Shown piece by piece: positions 1 through 6,747 of a stretch of DNA of 16,394 nucleotides; positions within the stretch are counted from its first letter, which is position 1, and every line of letters starts with the position of its first letter. A program made the translations under genes and the position numbers. Origin of the DNA: JANNWF01 sp052390415 (GTDB lineage: Bacteria; Pseudomonadota; Gammaproteobacteria; Xanthomonadales; Xanthomonadaceae); assembly GCA_052390415.1 (NCBI GenBank), contig JBQTGY010000135.1:1-16394 (forward strand), written 5' to 3'. The notes beneath the pieces are model-generated. The model was not told where the DNA came from, did no database searches, and was given only the letters and a program-made list of their open reading frames with translations.

Positions 1-30
1 TCTGGCCGCGCTGGACTTGCTCCTCACTCC

Positions 31-52
31 GCCAATAGCTTTGGCTATTGGC
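31..52. repeat. Perfect 9-bp inverted repeat (hairpin)
   Basis: GCCAATAGC (31-39) and GCTATTGGC (44-52) are exact reverse complements around a TTTG loop. No T-tract follows on either strand, so an intrinsic terminator is not supported. A second perfect palindrome lies at 55-66. Its role is unknown; it may be part of a repetitive extragenic element. Confidence 0.6.
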
Positions 53-135
53 CTCGCTCCGGAGCGGCGTCCATCACGCCCATCCCGTCGCGATCCCACT
101 TCCGCTTCATCCGTTACAGCCCACTAGCTTTCGCT

Positions 136-163
136 CGTCATTCCCGCGAAGGCGGGAATCCAG
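136..163. repeat. REP-like palindromic repeat, copy 1
   Basis: A 28-base unit beginning CGTCATTCCCGC and ending GGGAATCCAG. It contains an 8-bp perfect stem, ATTCCCGC (140-147) with GCGGGAAT (152-159), around a GAAG loop. Sequences of this kind are familiar dispersed intergenic palindromes in many beta- and gammaproteobacteria; that is recollection, not a search. It lies in the gap beyond the 3' end of the GGDEF-EAL gene, where such elements usually sit. Confidence 0.8.
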
Positions 164-171
164 CTCTCGCT

Positions 172-199
172 CGTCATTCCGGCGCAGGCCGGAATCCAG
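172..199. repeat. REP-like palindromic repeat, copy 2
   Basis: This 28-base unit has the same flanks (CGTCATTCC... and ...GGAATCCAG) as copy 1 and starts 36 bases later in the same orientation. Its stem is ATTCCGGC (176-183) with GCCGGAAT (188-195) around a GCAG loop. Relative to copy 1, the sixth stem base changes C to G and its partner changes G to C, so pairing is kept. This is a compensatory change within a single tandem pair. Confidence 0.8.
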
Positions 200-235
200 T
201 GTTCGCCTCGCTCGCCTTTGTCTGGCTTGCCGCGC

Positions 236-270
236 GGTTTCGGCGGCCGCCGCCGCAGGCGGCCGAAACC
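236..270. repeat. Long GC-rich hairpin
   Basis: GGTTTCGG plus CCGCC on the left can pair with GGCGGCCGAAACC on the right, with a CGG bulge and a GCCGCA loop, giving 13 base pairs. It lies about 90 bases past the stop codon of the GGDEF-EAL gene. There is no T-tract on the minus strand, so it could protect an mRNA 3' end or be another extragenic palindrome rather than an intrinsic terminator. Confidence 0.55.
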
Positions 271-359
271 CTACGACAACCCATCACGATGCGAGAGAAG
301 CGTAGGCGCACGCGAACATGGAAAGGAAAGTCACAAAGGCCACCAGGCCAAACCAAAAC

Positions 360-2927
360 TCACCCCGGCGGTCGATAACAGACAATCTCCCCCGCCCCCA
401 CCGGTCGACTGAACAAATACCCTTGCGCCACCTCGGTGTCGTGTTCCAGCAAGAACTCACGCTGATGGGAATTTTCGACGCCTTCGGCGACGACGGCCAA
501 GCCCAGGCTGCGGGCGATCAAGAGGATCGAGCGGCAGATGGCGACGTCGGCGGGGTTGTGTGGGATGCCGCGCATGAAGGTGATGCTGATCTTCAGGCAG
601 TCCAGCGGCAGGTGGCGCAGGTAGCTGAGCGAGCTGTATCCCTCGCCGAAGTCATCAATGGTGATGATCACGCCGCGTGCCTTCAGAGCGCGCAGGGTGC
701 GCAGGGCTTCGGGGGCCTCGTCGATCACGACCCGTTCGGTGATCTCGACTTCGAGCGAGCTGCCGGCCAAATCAAACCTGTCCAGCGCATCCCCAACGAT
801 GGCGTCGAAGTCTTCATTCAGAAGTTGGCGAACGCTGACGTTCACGGCCACGCGCTCGATCTCCAAGCCTGCGCTGCGCCACTCGGCCAATTGCCGGCAG
901 GATTCGCTGACCACCCAACTGCCGATGCGCACGATGTCGCCGGTGGTTTCGGCATACGGGATGAACTCCGTTGGCGACACTTCGCCAAGCAGGCGGTTGT
1001 TCCAACGCAGCAGGGCTTCAACCGCGCGCAAGCGCCCGGACGCCACGTCCACCTGCGGCTGATAAAGCAGCCTGAATTCGTTGTTCTCCAGTGCGCGCCG
1101 AAGCTGAGTTTCGACTAGCAAACGATGCGAGACCTTGTCGGCCAAGGCGGGGTCAAACGCTTTCCAGGTATTGCGGCCACGACGCTTGGCTTCGTGCAAG
1201 GCAACGTCGGCGCTTTGCAGGAGTTGTTGCACGGTGGTGCCATCGTCGGGATAACTTGCCAGCCCCAGCGAGCTGGTGATGACGAACTCTTCGCGGTCGA
1301 CCGCAAATGGCTTGGAAAACGCGTGCGTAATCGTCTCGGCCAACTGGCTGGCAAGGGCTTTGCCGCCGGCATAGATCAGCAGCAGGAACTCGTCGGCACC
1401 GAAGCGAGCGACCTTGCCCATATCGCCAGTTGCTGATACCAAGCGCTCGCCTGCTTGACGCAATAATCGGTCGCCGGCTTGATGACCCAGCAGATCGTTG
1501 ACGACCTTGAAACGATCCAGATCTACGTGCAAAACGCTGGGTGCGCTATCCAGACGTGCCTGTTCCAGTGCGTGCGCGACTTCCGCCAACAGGGCGTCGC
1601 GATTCGGCAGGCTGGTCAGGGGATCGGTCAGGGCGCGACGATGCAGATCACGCGCGGCGGACTTCTCGGTGGTGATGTCCTGCAAGGTTCCAGAGACACG
1701 GAATACTTGACCATCACGATGCCGCGCGCCGCCAATCAGACGCACCCAGCGGCGCTCCGAGTTCGCGGTAACCAGTCGGCACTCGATTTCGAACCCACGG
1801 CCCAAGCTCGCGGCGTCTTCAAATGCGATCTCGACCGCCGCGCGTTCGCGGGCTCGGATCAGCTCGTACAGTCGCTGCAAGCTGACCTTTTCGGATTTCG
1901 CGACGGCCAGAATTTCATGCATGGTTTGCGTCCAGTACATGGTGTTCTGGACCGGGTCCCAATCCCAACCGCCGATGCGCGCCAGCGTTTGCGTTTGCCG
2001 AAACAACTCGCGATCACGGGTCAGTTCGCTGATGTCACTGAAGGTGGTGATGGCCTGAAAGGGATGGGTTTCGCCATCGCGAAACTGTGGGGTGGAGGTG
2101 ACATCCAGCCAGATGTGTCGCGCCTCCGCTTTCAGGTAGACGCCAAGTGTCGTGCTTTGAATGGTGCAGCCTTCGCGCAAGGCGCGCAGGTGTGGCACCT
2201 GGCTGTGCGGAATGGTTTGGCCGTCACTGTCCAGTAGATCCCAACGACCCTTGTCATCGAGTGACGCGATCAAGTCTTCCGCGCTCAAGCCGGCAATCCG
2301 GCAGGCGCTGGGGTTGAGCGAAATGACATGCCCGTAGGCATCGTGAATCAGCACACCTTTGTCCATCGCCTGCAGCAATTGGCGATAGCGCGCTTCGGAG
2401 GCACGCAGTTCCTTGTCAGCTTCAACGCGATGGCTGATGTCGCGCGCCACCGCCATCACCTGCGGGCCATCCTCCGTGATGAAAACGCAGGAATGAACTT
2501 CCACCGGAAACTCGGCCCCATCGGGCCGTCGATTGGTGGTCTCGTGCACGAACGATTCGCCGGGTGGATGCTCGGCAAGCACTTGCGCAATACGGTCAGG
2601 CGGCAGACGTGGATTGAGCGTGTAGATGCTCATGCCGACGAACTGGTCGTGACTCAAATCGAAGCGTTGGCATGCAGCGGTATTGGCTTCGACGATCCTG
2701 CCGTCGCGATCCAGCACCGTGACCGAGTCGGGTACTGCGTTGATCAGGGTGACAAAGCGTTGCTGGGCGGTCGCGAGTCGATGCGCCGTCGCCTGCAGAT
2801 CGCTGGACGTGTGGCTCACCGTCGGAGCGGTAGATGCAGGGCCCTCACTAGGATCCAGACATTCGCGCGCTGCGGCCTCATCGGTGCTGTTGCCCGATGC
2901 GGCGACATCGTGAGGATTCGCGCCCAT
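360..2927 (-). CDS. PAS-PAS-PAS-GGDEF-EAL protein (cyclic-di-GMP turnover)
   Basis: An 855-residue cytoplasmic sensor with no membrane segment. Domains in order: an unstructured Ala/Ser-rich N-terminus (1-50), PAS (about 52-166, ending DIS), PAS (about 175-302), a PAS_3-like domain (about 310-424, opening IGGWDWDP and ending DITTEK), GGDEF (about 430-592) and EAL (about 600-850). The cyclase domain keeps DLDRFK (469-474) and GHQAGD, but the signature is GADEF (510-514) and the RxxD inhibitory site is absent. The EAL domain keeps E637-A-L, N696, EITE (728-731), D758-D759, K779, E815 and Q835, but the usual KID is KIS, with Ser at 781. By family knowledge, EAL domains hydrolyse c-di-GMP to pGpG. 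I infer net phosphodiesterase activity with a weak or GTP-sensing cyclase domain. The gap from liuE is 91 bp with a poor -10-like TGTAAT (2968-2963) and no clear ribosome site, so it may be transcribed separately from liu. The PAS ligand is unknown. Confidence 0.93.
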   Translation of the reverse strand: MGANPHDVAASGNSTDEAAARECLDPSEGPASTAPTVSHTSSDLQATAHRLATAQQRFVTLINAVPDSVTVLDRDGRIVEANTAACQRFDLSHDQFVGMSIYTLNPRLPPDRIAQVLAEHPPGESFVHETTNRRPDGAEFPVEVHSCVFITEDGPQVMAVARDISHRVEADKELRASEARYRQLLQAMDKGVLIHDAYGHVISLNPSACRIAGLSAEDLIASLDDKGRWDLLDSDGQTIPHSQVPHLRALREGCTIQSTTLGVYLKAEARHIWLDVTSTPQFRDGETHPFQAITTFSDISELTRDRELFRQTQTLARIGGWDWDPVQNTMYWTQTMHEILAVAKSEKVSLQRLYELIRARERAAVEIAFEDAASLGRGFEIECRLVTANSERRWVRLIGGARHRDGQVFRVSGTLQDITTEKSAARDLHRRALTDPLTSLPNRDALLAEVAHALEQARLDSAPSVLHVDLDRFKVVNDLLGHQAGDRLLRQAGERLVSATGDMGKVARFGADEFLLLIYAGGKALASQLAETITHAFSKPFAVDREEFVITSSLGLASYPDDGTTVQQLLQSADVALHEAKRRGRNTWKAFDPALADKVSHRLLVETQLRRALENNEFRLLYQPQVDVASGRLRAVEALLRWNNRLLGEVSPTEFIPYAETTGDIVRIGSWVVSESCRQLAEWRSAGLEIERVAVNVSVRQLLNEDFDAIVGDALDRFDLAGSSLEVEITERVVIDEAPEALRTLRALKARGVIITIDDFGEGYSSLSYLRHLPLDCLKISITFMRGIPHNPADVAICRSILLIARSLGLAVVAEGVENSHQREFLLEHDTEVAQGYLFSRPVGAGEIVCYRPPG

Positions 2928-3018
2928 GGCCGCATTCTGCCGCAGACCGCGTGCAAACGGCGATTACAATTTATGACGGACTACATGTGGCTGAAACGGT
3001 ATCCCGAAGACGCCGATG

Positions 3019-3942
3019 TCAGTTCGAACTGGCTTCGCCACTGGCTGTGGCGAAGGAGCGACCAGCCAGCCCGACCTTCGAACCATTGATGCGACCCAGT
3101 TGAGCGGAAATCCAGCGCCCGGTGTCGACCAAGGCATCCAGATCGATGCCGGTGGCAAGGCCCAGACCATGCAGCATGAAAACGGCATCTTCTGTGGCGA
3201 GATTGCCGCTGGCACCCTTGGCGTACGGGCAGCCTCCCAATCCTGCAACGGAGGAATCCACCACGCGCACGCCAGCATCAAGACAGGCATACACGTTGGC
3301 TAGCGCCTGTCCGCGCGTGTCATGAAAATGCACCGCCAATCGAGCCATCGGAATCTCGCTGGCGACGGCAACAAGCATGGTTCGCGCCAGCGCGGGCGTG
3401 CCCGCGCCGATGGTGTCGCCGAGGGAGATCTCATAACAACCGAGGGCATTCAAGGCGGTCGCCATGCGCACCACATCTGCGATTGGCACGGCTCCTTGAT
3501 ATGGGCAGCCGAGCACGGTCGACACGTAACCGCGCACCTTCAACCCATCGGCCAGCGCTCGTTCGGCGACGGGGCGGAAACGCTCGATGCTTTCGGCGAT
3601 GCTGGCGTTGATGTTGCGCATGCTGAAGGCTTCCGACGCCGCGCCAAAAATGGCGATCTCAGAGACACCCGCTGCGCGGGCGCGCTCGTAGCCGGCAAGA
3701 TTGGGCACCAGGACCGGATAGCCCACGCCGGGCCGCCGATTCAAACCGGCCACCACCTCGGCTGCATCCGCCATCTGCGGAACCCACTTCGGACTGACGA
3801 AGCTGGCGACTTCTACCGTTGAATGACCCGCTGCCACCAGACGCTCGATCAGTTCGAGCTTGGTCGCCGTGGCAACAAATCCGGCTTCATTCTGCAAGCC
3901 ATCGCGTGGCCCCACTTCAACGATGCGGACCGCATCGCTCAT
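3019..3942 (-). CDS. liuE: Hydroxymethylglutaryl-CoA lyase (LiuE)
   Basis: Cleaves (S)-3-hydroxy-3-methylglutaryl-CoA to acetyl-CoA and acetoacetate, the last step of leucine degradation. The 307-residue TIM-barrel matches the family's length of about 300. Visible motifs are VEVGPRDGLQNE at residues 8-19 with catalytic R13-D14, LGCPYQG (144-150), SLGDTIGAG (173-181), metal-binding H205 and H207 in HFHDT, and the flexible loop GLGGCPYAKGASGN with C238. I chose the ATG at 3942 because MSDAVRIVEVG matches the usual N-terminus. A GTG one codon earlier (3945) is possible and lies 7 bases after GAGG. The ATG overlaps the stop of the upstream lipoprotein gene by one base (TGATG), implying translational coupling. 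It is the last gene of the liu run. Confidence 0.95.
   Translation of the reverse strand: MSDAVRIVEVGPRDGLQNEAGFVATATKLELIERLVAAGHSTVEVASFVSPKWVPQMADAAEVVAGLNRRPGVGYPVLVPNLAGYERARAAGVSEIAIFGAASEAFSMRNINASIAESIERFRPVAERALADGLKVRGYVSTVLGCPYQGAVPIADVVRMATALNALGCYEISLGDTIGAGTPALARTMLVAVASEIPMARLAVHFHDTRGQALANVYACLDAGVRVVDSSVAGLGGCPYAKGASGNLATEDAVFMLHGLGLATGIDLDALVDTGRWISAQLGRINGSKVGLAGRSFATASGEASSN
3020..3055. repeat. Palindrome and hairpin at the 3' end of liuE
   Basis: CTTCGCCA (3033-3040) and TGGCGAAG (3048-3055) form a perfect 8-bp stem with a 7-base loop inside the last codons of liuE. Immediately next to it is a 12-bp palindrome, CAGTTCGAACTG (3020-3031), which covers two bases of the stop codon. 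No T-run follows on the minus strand. They could slow or end transcription at the operon end or protect the mRNA; codon coincidence is also possible. Confidence 0.4.
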
Positions 3943-4562
3943 CACTGATCAGCCTCGGGGCTGCGAATGAAGTTGAGCGGTTCGGAAGTGTCGAACATGC
4001 CGAGTGGACTGAGTTGCTGGTGCTGCGATTGCCCATCGCCGCGCACGCGCACGGTGAGGCTGCCGTCTTCCAGCAAGACATCCGCTTCGAGATCGCGCTC
4101 CAGTCCAAGTCTGGCAAGCTTTTCATGGCGAACCTGCAGCAACTGCAAGCGATCCTTGCCCCGCAGTCGATAGCCGAACAAATAGACATCGCCGGGATGG
4201 TCAAAGCTGTTGCTGTTGACGTCAAAGCTTTGATTGGCCCAGGCAGCGGACACCGCCAGCGCCTTGTTACGACCCAGAATGAGAGTATTGATCTGGGTCG
4301 CAGCACTTTCACGCAAGCCTTCCTTGCGGCGCTCGATGGTGCGTACCGAGCACGTCGGATCGACGAACACCTGGATCTCGCCCGCCTCTTCTTCGTTATC
4401 CGTCTCCGATAACCAATGGCCGACCAAGGCTTGGTCGCAATCGGCGGCTGAGTTGGTGAGGGGATGTTCGGGCGCATGTTCGAACAAGGTGCGCTGGCAA
4501 CCGCTGGCCAGCACGCCAAACAATGCGGCGATGGCAAACGTCGAAAACCGGGGTCGGTTCAC
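3942..4562 (-). CDS. Predicted lipoprotein of unknown function inside the liu operon
   Basis: 206 residues; I do not recognise the family. The N-terminus MNRPRFSTFAIAALFGVLASGC is a lipoprotein signal: a basic start, a hydrophobic core, and a lipobox ending A-S-G-C with Cys22 as the acylation site. The mature part is acidic and hydrophilic, with a second and third Cys at about 42 and 71 and no transmembrane segment, so a membrane-anchored periplasmic or outer-membrane protein is likely. The start is GTG at 4562, supported by AAAGAGG (4576-4570) with 7-base spacing. The stop overlaps the liuE start by one base (TGATG), so the two genes should be co-translated. A link between an envelope lipoprotein and leucine catabolism is not something I know of. 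The frame is confident; the function is not. Confidence 0.75.
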   Translation of the reverse strand: MNRPRFSTFAIAALFGVLASGCQRTLFEHAPEHPLTNSAADCDQALVGHWLSETDNEEEAGEIQVFVDPTCSVRTIERRKEGLRESAATQINTLILGRNKALAVSAAWANQSFDVNSNSFDHPGDVYLFGYRLRGKDRLQLLQVRHEKLARLGLERDLEADVLLEDGSLTVRVRGDGQSQHQQLSPLGMFDTSEPLNFIRSPEADQ

Positions 4563-4705
4563 AATGGCACCTCTTTAGCGACTCTCATCCCCGCGCAGGC
4601 CCACTGCTGTCCGAGGTAACCGAGCGTCACGTTGGCGGGGGCGACGAGATTTGGAATCAAGCGGCTTTGGGGTCGGATCGCGTGCCGGGTCAGTCGATCA
4701 GCCAT
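4559..4705 (-). CDS. Possible 48-codon small protein between liuD and the lipoprotein gene
   Basis: This frame starts at an ATG one base after the liuD stop (TGA-C-ATG). It ends at a TGA overlapping the GTG of the lipoprotein gene (GTGA, 4-base overlap), so it exactly bridges the only sizeable gap in the operon. The product, starting MADRLTRHAIRPQ and ending AKEVPL, is basic and has no recognisable domain or signal peptide. No ribosome-binding site precedes the ATG, so translation would depend on coupling to liuD. It may equally be a chance open frame in high-GC DNA. Confidence 0.25.
   Translation of the reverse strand: MADRLTRHAIRPQSRLIPNLVAPANVTLGYLGQQWACAGMRVAKEVPL
4570..4576 (-). promoter_or_regulatory. 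Ribosome-binding site of the lipoprotein gene
   Basis: On the minus strand AAAGAGG lies 7 bases before the GTG at 4562. It is the strongest Shine-Dalgarno match in the operon and fixes the otherwise doubtful GTG start. Confidence 0.7.
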
Positions 4706-4706
4706 G

Positions 4707-6704
4707 TCATTCAACCGAAAACCGTGCCAGTACGGCGTCGGCTTCAACAAACTCACCCACCACCGCTGGCAATTCAAGCACGGTCGCCACCATCGGCGCG
4801 CGCAAGGTCAATTCCATCTTCATTGCCTCCATCACCAATACGGCCTGTTGTGCCTCGACGCGGTCGCCGACAGCCGCGTGCACCGCCACGATACGCCCCG
4901 GCATCGGCGCACGCAGGCGATCACTGCTGGTCGCTGCCGCTCCTGCAAAACCAAACGGCCGTGCGGGATGGAAGCGGTAACGTTGCGCATCGATGTGGAC
5001 CAGGATGTCTTCGCCGGTCAAGCGCGCCGGCAAGCGCAGACTGCGACCGTCGACGAGCAGGGTCAGGTGCGTTGCGTCCTGCGCCAATCGTTTGACCGTC
5101 AGCGTCTGCGAACCCTGCAGCAGACGAAATTCGTCGGCCGTGCCTTCGACTTGCAATTCGATGCGTTGATCGCGCCACTGCAAGACCAAGGGTTGCGCAC
5201 TGGTTTGACCAATTCGCCAACCGTCGGCCATCGCCCATGGTGAATGCGGGTCGGCGCCGGAACGTGCCTCGGCCGCGGCATCCACACGCTCCGCCAACAA
5301 GCGCAAGGTTGCCGCGGCAGCCAGTGCGGTCACGGGCGGTGCGTCTGGCAGACTCACAAACTCATCCAGATGACGATCCAGATAGCCGGTGTCGATACGC
5401 GCTTCCTGCACCGATGGATGCGCGATCAGGCGTTCCAGGAAGCCGATGTTGCAGGCAGGACCAACGACGTCGATGGCCGCCAAGGCATCACGCAGGCGCA
5501 CCAGCGCCTGTTCGCGGTCATCGCCGAATGCGATCAACTTGGCGATCATCGGATCGTAAAACACGCTGACGACGTCGCCGGCATCGACGCCGGCATCGAT
5601 GCGGATGCCGGGCATTGCATGCGGCAACTCCAGTCGCTCAAGTCGGCCGCTGCCTGGCAGGAATCCGCGCTCGGCGTCCTCGGCATACAGTCGCAATTCG
5701 ATGGCGTGTCCGCGGGTGACTATCTGCGGCTGATTGAGCGGAAGTGGCTCACCTGCGGCAATCCGCAGTTGCCACTCAACCAGATCAAGCCCCGTGGTCG
5801 CCTCAGTGACCGGATGCTCGACTTGCAGACGGGCATTGATCTCCATGAAATAGAACTGGCCATCGGCGGCCAGGATCAATTCGACCGTGCCGGCGTTGAC
5901 GTAATCGACCGCGCGACCGGCCTTGACCGCGGCCTCGCCCATGGCGACGCGCAAGGCCGGCGTGAGAGTGGGCGAGGGCGCTTCTTCCAATACCTTTTGA
6001 TAACGCCGCTGCGCCGAACACTCGCGCTCGTTCAAATGCAGCAGGTTGCCGTGGCGGTCGCCGAAGATCTGGAACTCGATATGTCGCGGCGTTTCCAGAT
6101 AGCGCTCCAGCAATACGCGATCACGTCCGAATGCGCTGGCTGCTTCGCGCTGGCAACTGGCCAGCGCTTCGACAAATTCGCTGGCCGCTCGCACCACGCG
6201 CATGCCTTTGCCGCCGCCGCCGTGCGCGGCCTTGATCATCAACGGGTAGCCAATGGCGTTGGCCTCGTTTGCCAGCCGCCCGGCGGACTGATCCTCGCCG
6301 CTGTAACCAGGCACCACCGGCACGCCATGCGCCAGCATCAGTTGTTTGGCGCCCGCCTTCGAGCCGAGCTTGCGCATCGATGACGCACGTGGGCCGACGA
6401 AAATCAGCCCAGCGGCTTCGACTGCTTCAGCGAAATCCGCGTTCTCGGAAAGAAATCCGAAACCCGGATGGATCGCATCGGCGCCGCTGCGGCGGGCTGC
6501 GTCCAACACCGCCTCCATGCGCAGATATGACTCCGTTGGCGGCGAACCACCGATGTGCACGGCCTGATCGGCCATGCGCACATGGCGCGCGCCGGCATCC
6601 GCATCCGAATACACCGCGACCGTCGCCACGCCCAAGCGTCGGCAGGTGCGGATGATGCGACAGGCAATCTCACCGCGATTGGCGATCAACAAACGTTTGA
6701 TCAC
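4707..6704 (-). CDS. liuD: Methylcrotonyl-CoA carboxylase alpha (biotin) subunit (LiuD)
   Basis: The biotin-carboxylase and biotin-carrier subunit of methylcrotonyl-CoA carboxylase. It uses ATP and bicarbonate to carboxylate its own biotin, which LiuB then uses on 3-methylcrotonyl-CoA. Of 665 residues, the N-terminal biotin-carboxylase fold (KRLLIANRGEIACRI) runs to about 450, with the ATP-grasp glycine loop HGGGGKGM (161-168) and the catalytic stretch MEINARLQVEH (287-297). A BT-type linker domain follows, then a C-terminal biotinyl domain with APMPG (599-603) and AMKM (627-630), where K629 is biotinylated. The start is GTG at 6704, preceded by AAAGGGA (6716-6710) at 5-base spacing; an open extension to 6830 overlaps liuC and is not conserved-looking. 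It lies 43 bp after liuC. The neighbours liuB and liuC argue for methylcrotonyl-CoA rather than acetyl-, propionyl- or geranyl-CoA as substrate. Confidence 0.95.
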   Translation of the reverse strand: MIKRLLIANRGEIACRIIRTCRRLGVATVAVYSDADAGARHVRMADQAVHIGGSPPTESYLRMEAVLDAARRSGADAIHPGFGFLSENADFAEAVEAAGLIFVGPRASSMRKLGSKAGAKQLMLAHGVPVVPGYSGEDQSAGRLANEANAIGYPLMIKAAHGGGGKGMRVVRAASEFVEALASCQREAASAFGRDRVLLERYLETPRHIEFQIFGDRHGNLLHLNERECSAQRRYQKVLEEAPSPTLTPALRVAMGEAAVKAGRAVDYVNAGTVELILAADGQFYFMEINARLQVEHPVTEATTGLDLVEWQLRIAAGEPLPLNQPQIVTRGHAIELRLYAEDAERGFLPGSGRLERLELPHAMPGIRIDAGVDAGDVVSVFYDPMIAKLIAFGDDREQALVRLRDALAAIDVVGPACNIGFLERLIAHPSVQEARIDTGYLDRHLDEFVSLPDAPPVTALAAAATLRLLAERVDAAAEARSGADPHSPWAMADGWRIGQTSAQPLVLQWRDQRIELQVEGTADEFRLLQGSQTLTVKRLAQDATHLTLLVDGRSLRLPARLTGEDILVHIDAQRYRFHPARPFGFAGAAATSSDRLRAPMPGRIVAVHAAVGDRVEAQQAVLVMEAMKMELTLRAPMVATVLELPAVVGEFVEADAVLARFSVE

Positions 6705-6709
6705 GACTG

Positions 6710-6716
6710 TCCCTTT
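6710..6716 (-). promoter_or_regulatory. Ribosome-binding site of liuD
   Basis: AAAGGGA on the minus strand lies 5 bases before the GTG at 6704. It selects that GTG over the longer upstream frame that would overlap liuC by about 80 bases. Confidence 0.65.
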
Positions 6717-6747
6717 ATCAGCTGGTTTGACGTCGTCGAACTCATCG

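Larger units (their letters stand above)
1..359. other. Gene-free region rich in hairpins, downstream of the GGDEF-EAL gene
   Basis: I see no convincing gene here. The short open frames have low-complexity, Arg/Ser/Pro-rich translations and no recognisable domain. What the stretch does hold is secondary structure: a perfect 9-bp hairpin (31-52), a 12-bp palindrome CGCTCCGGAGCG (55-66), two related 28-base palindromic repeats (136-163 and 172-199) and a long GC-rich hairpin (236-270). A short GGCC-TGGT-GGCC stem at 338-349, followed on the minus strand by TTT, is the nearest thing to a terminator for the gene ending at 360, but a 4-bp stem is weak. The left window edge may cut off a neighbouring gene that cannot be judged. 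Confidence 0.6.

Noticed and set aside
1..359. CRISPR array
   Set aside because: There are only two repeat units, with an 8-base spacer and self-complementary repeats; this fits REP-like palindromes, not CRISPR.
318..1118. 266-codon open frame on the plus strand
   Set aside because: Antisense to the EAL domain, which has all its family motifs on the minus strand; a shadow.
3020..3031. CAGTTCGAACTG as a LexA/SOS operator
   Set aside because: It lies at the end of liuE, not in a promoter, and fits neither the Xanthomonas-type nor the GAAC-N7-GTTC consensus.
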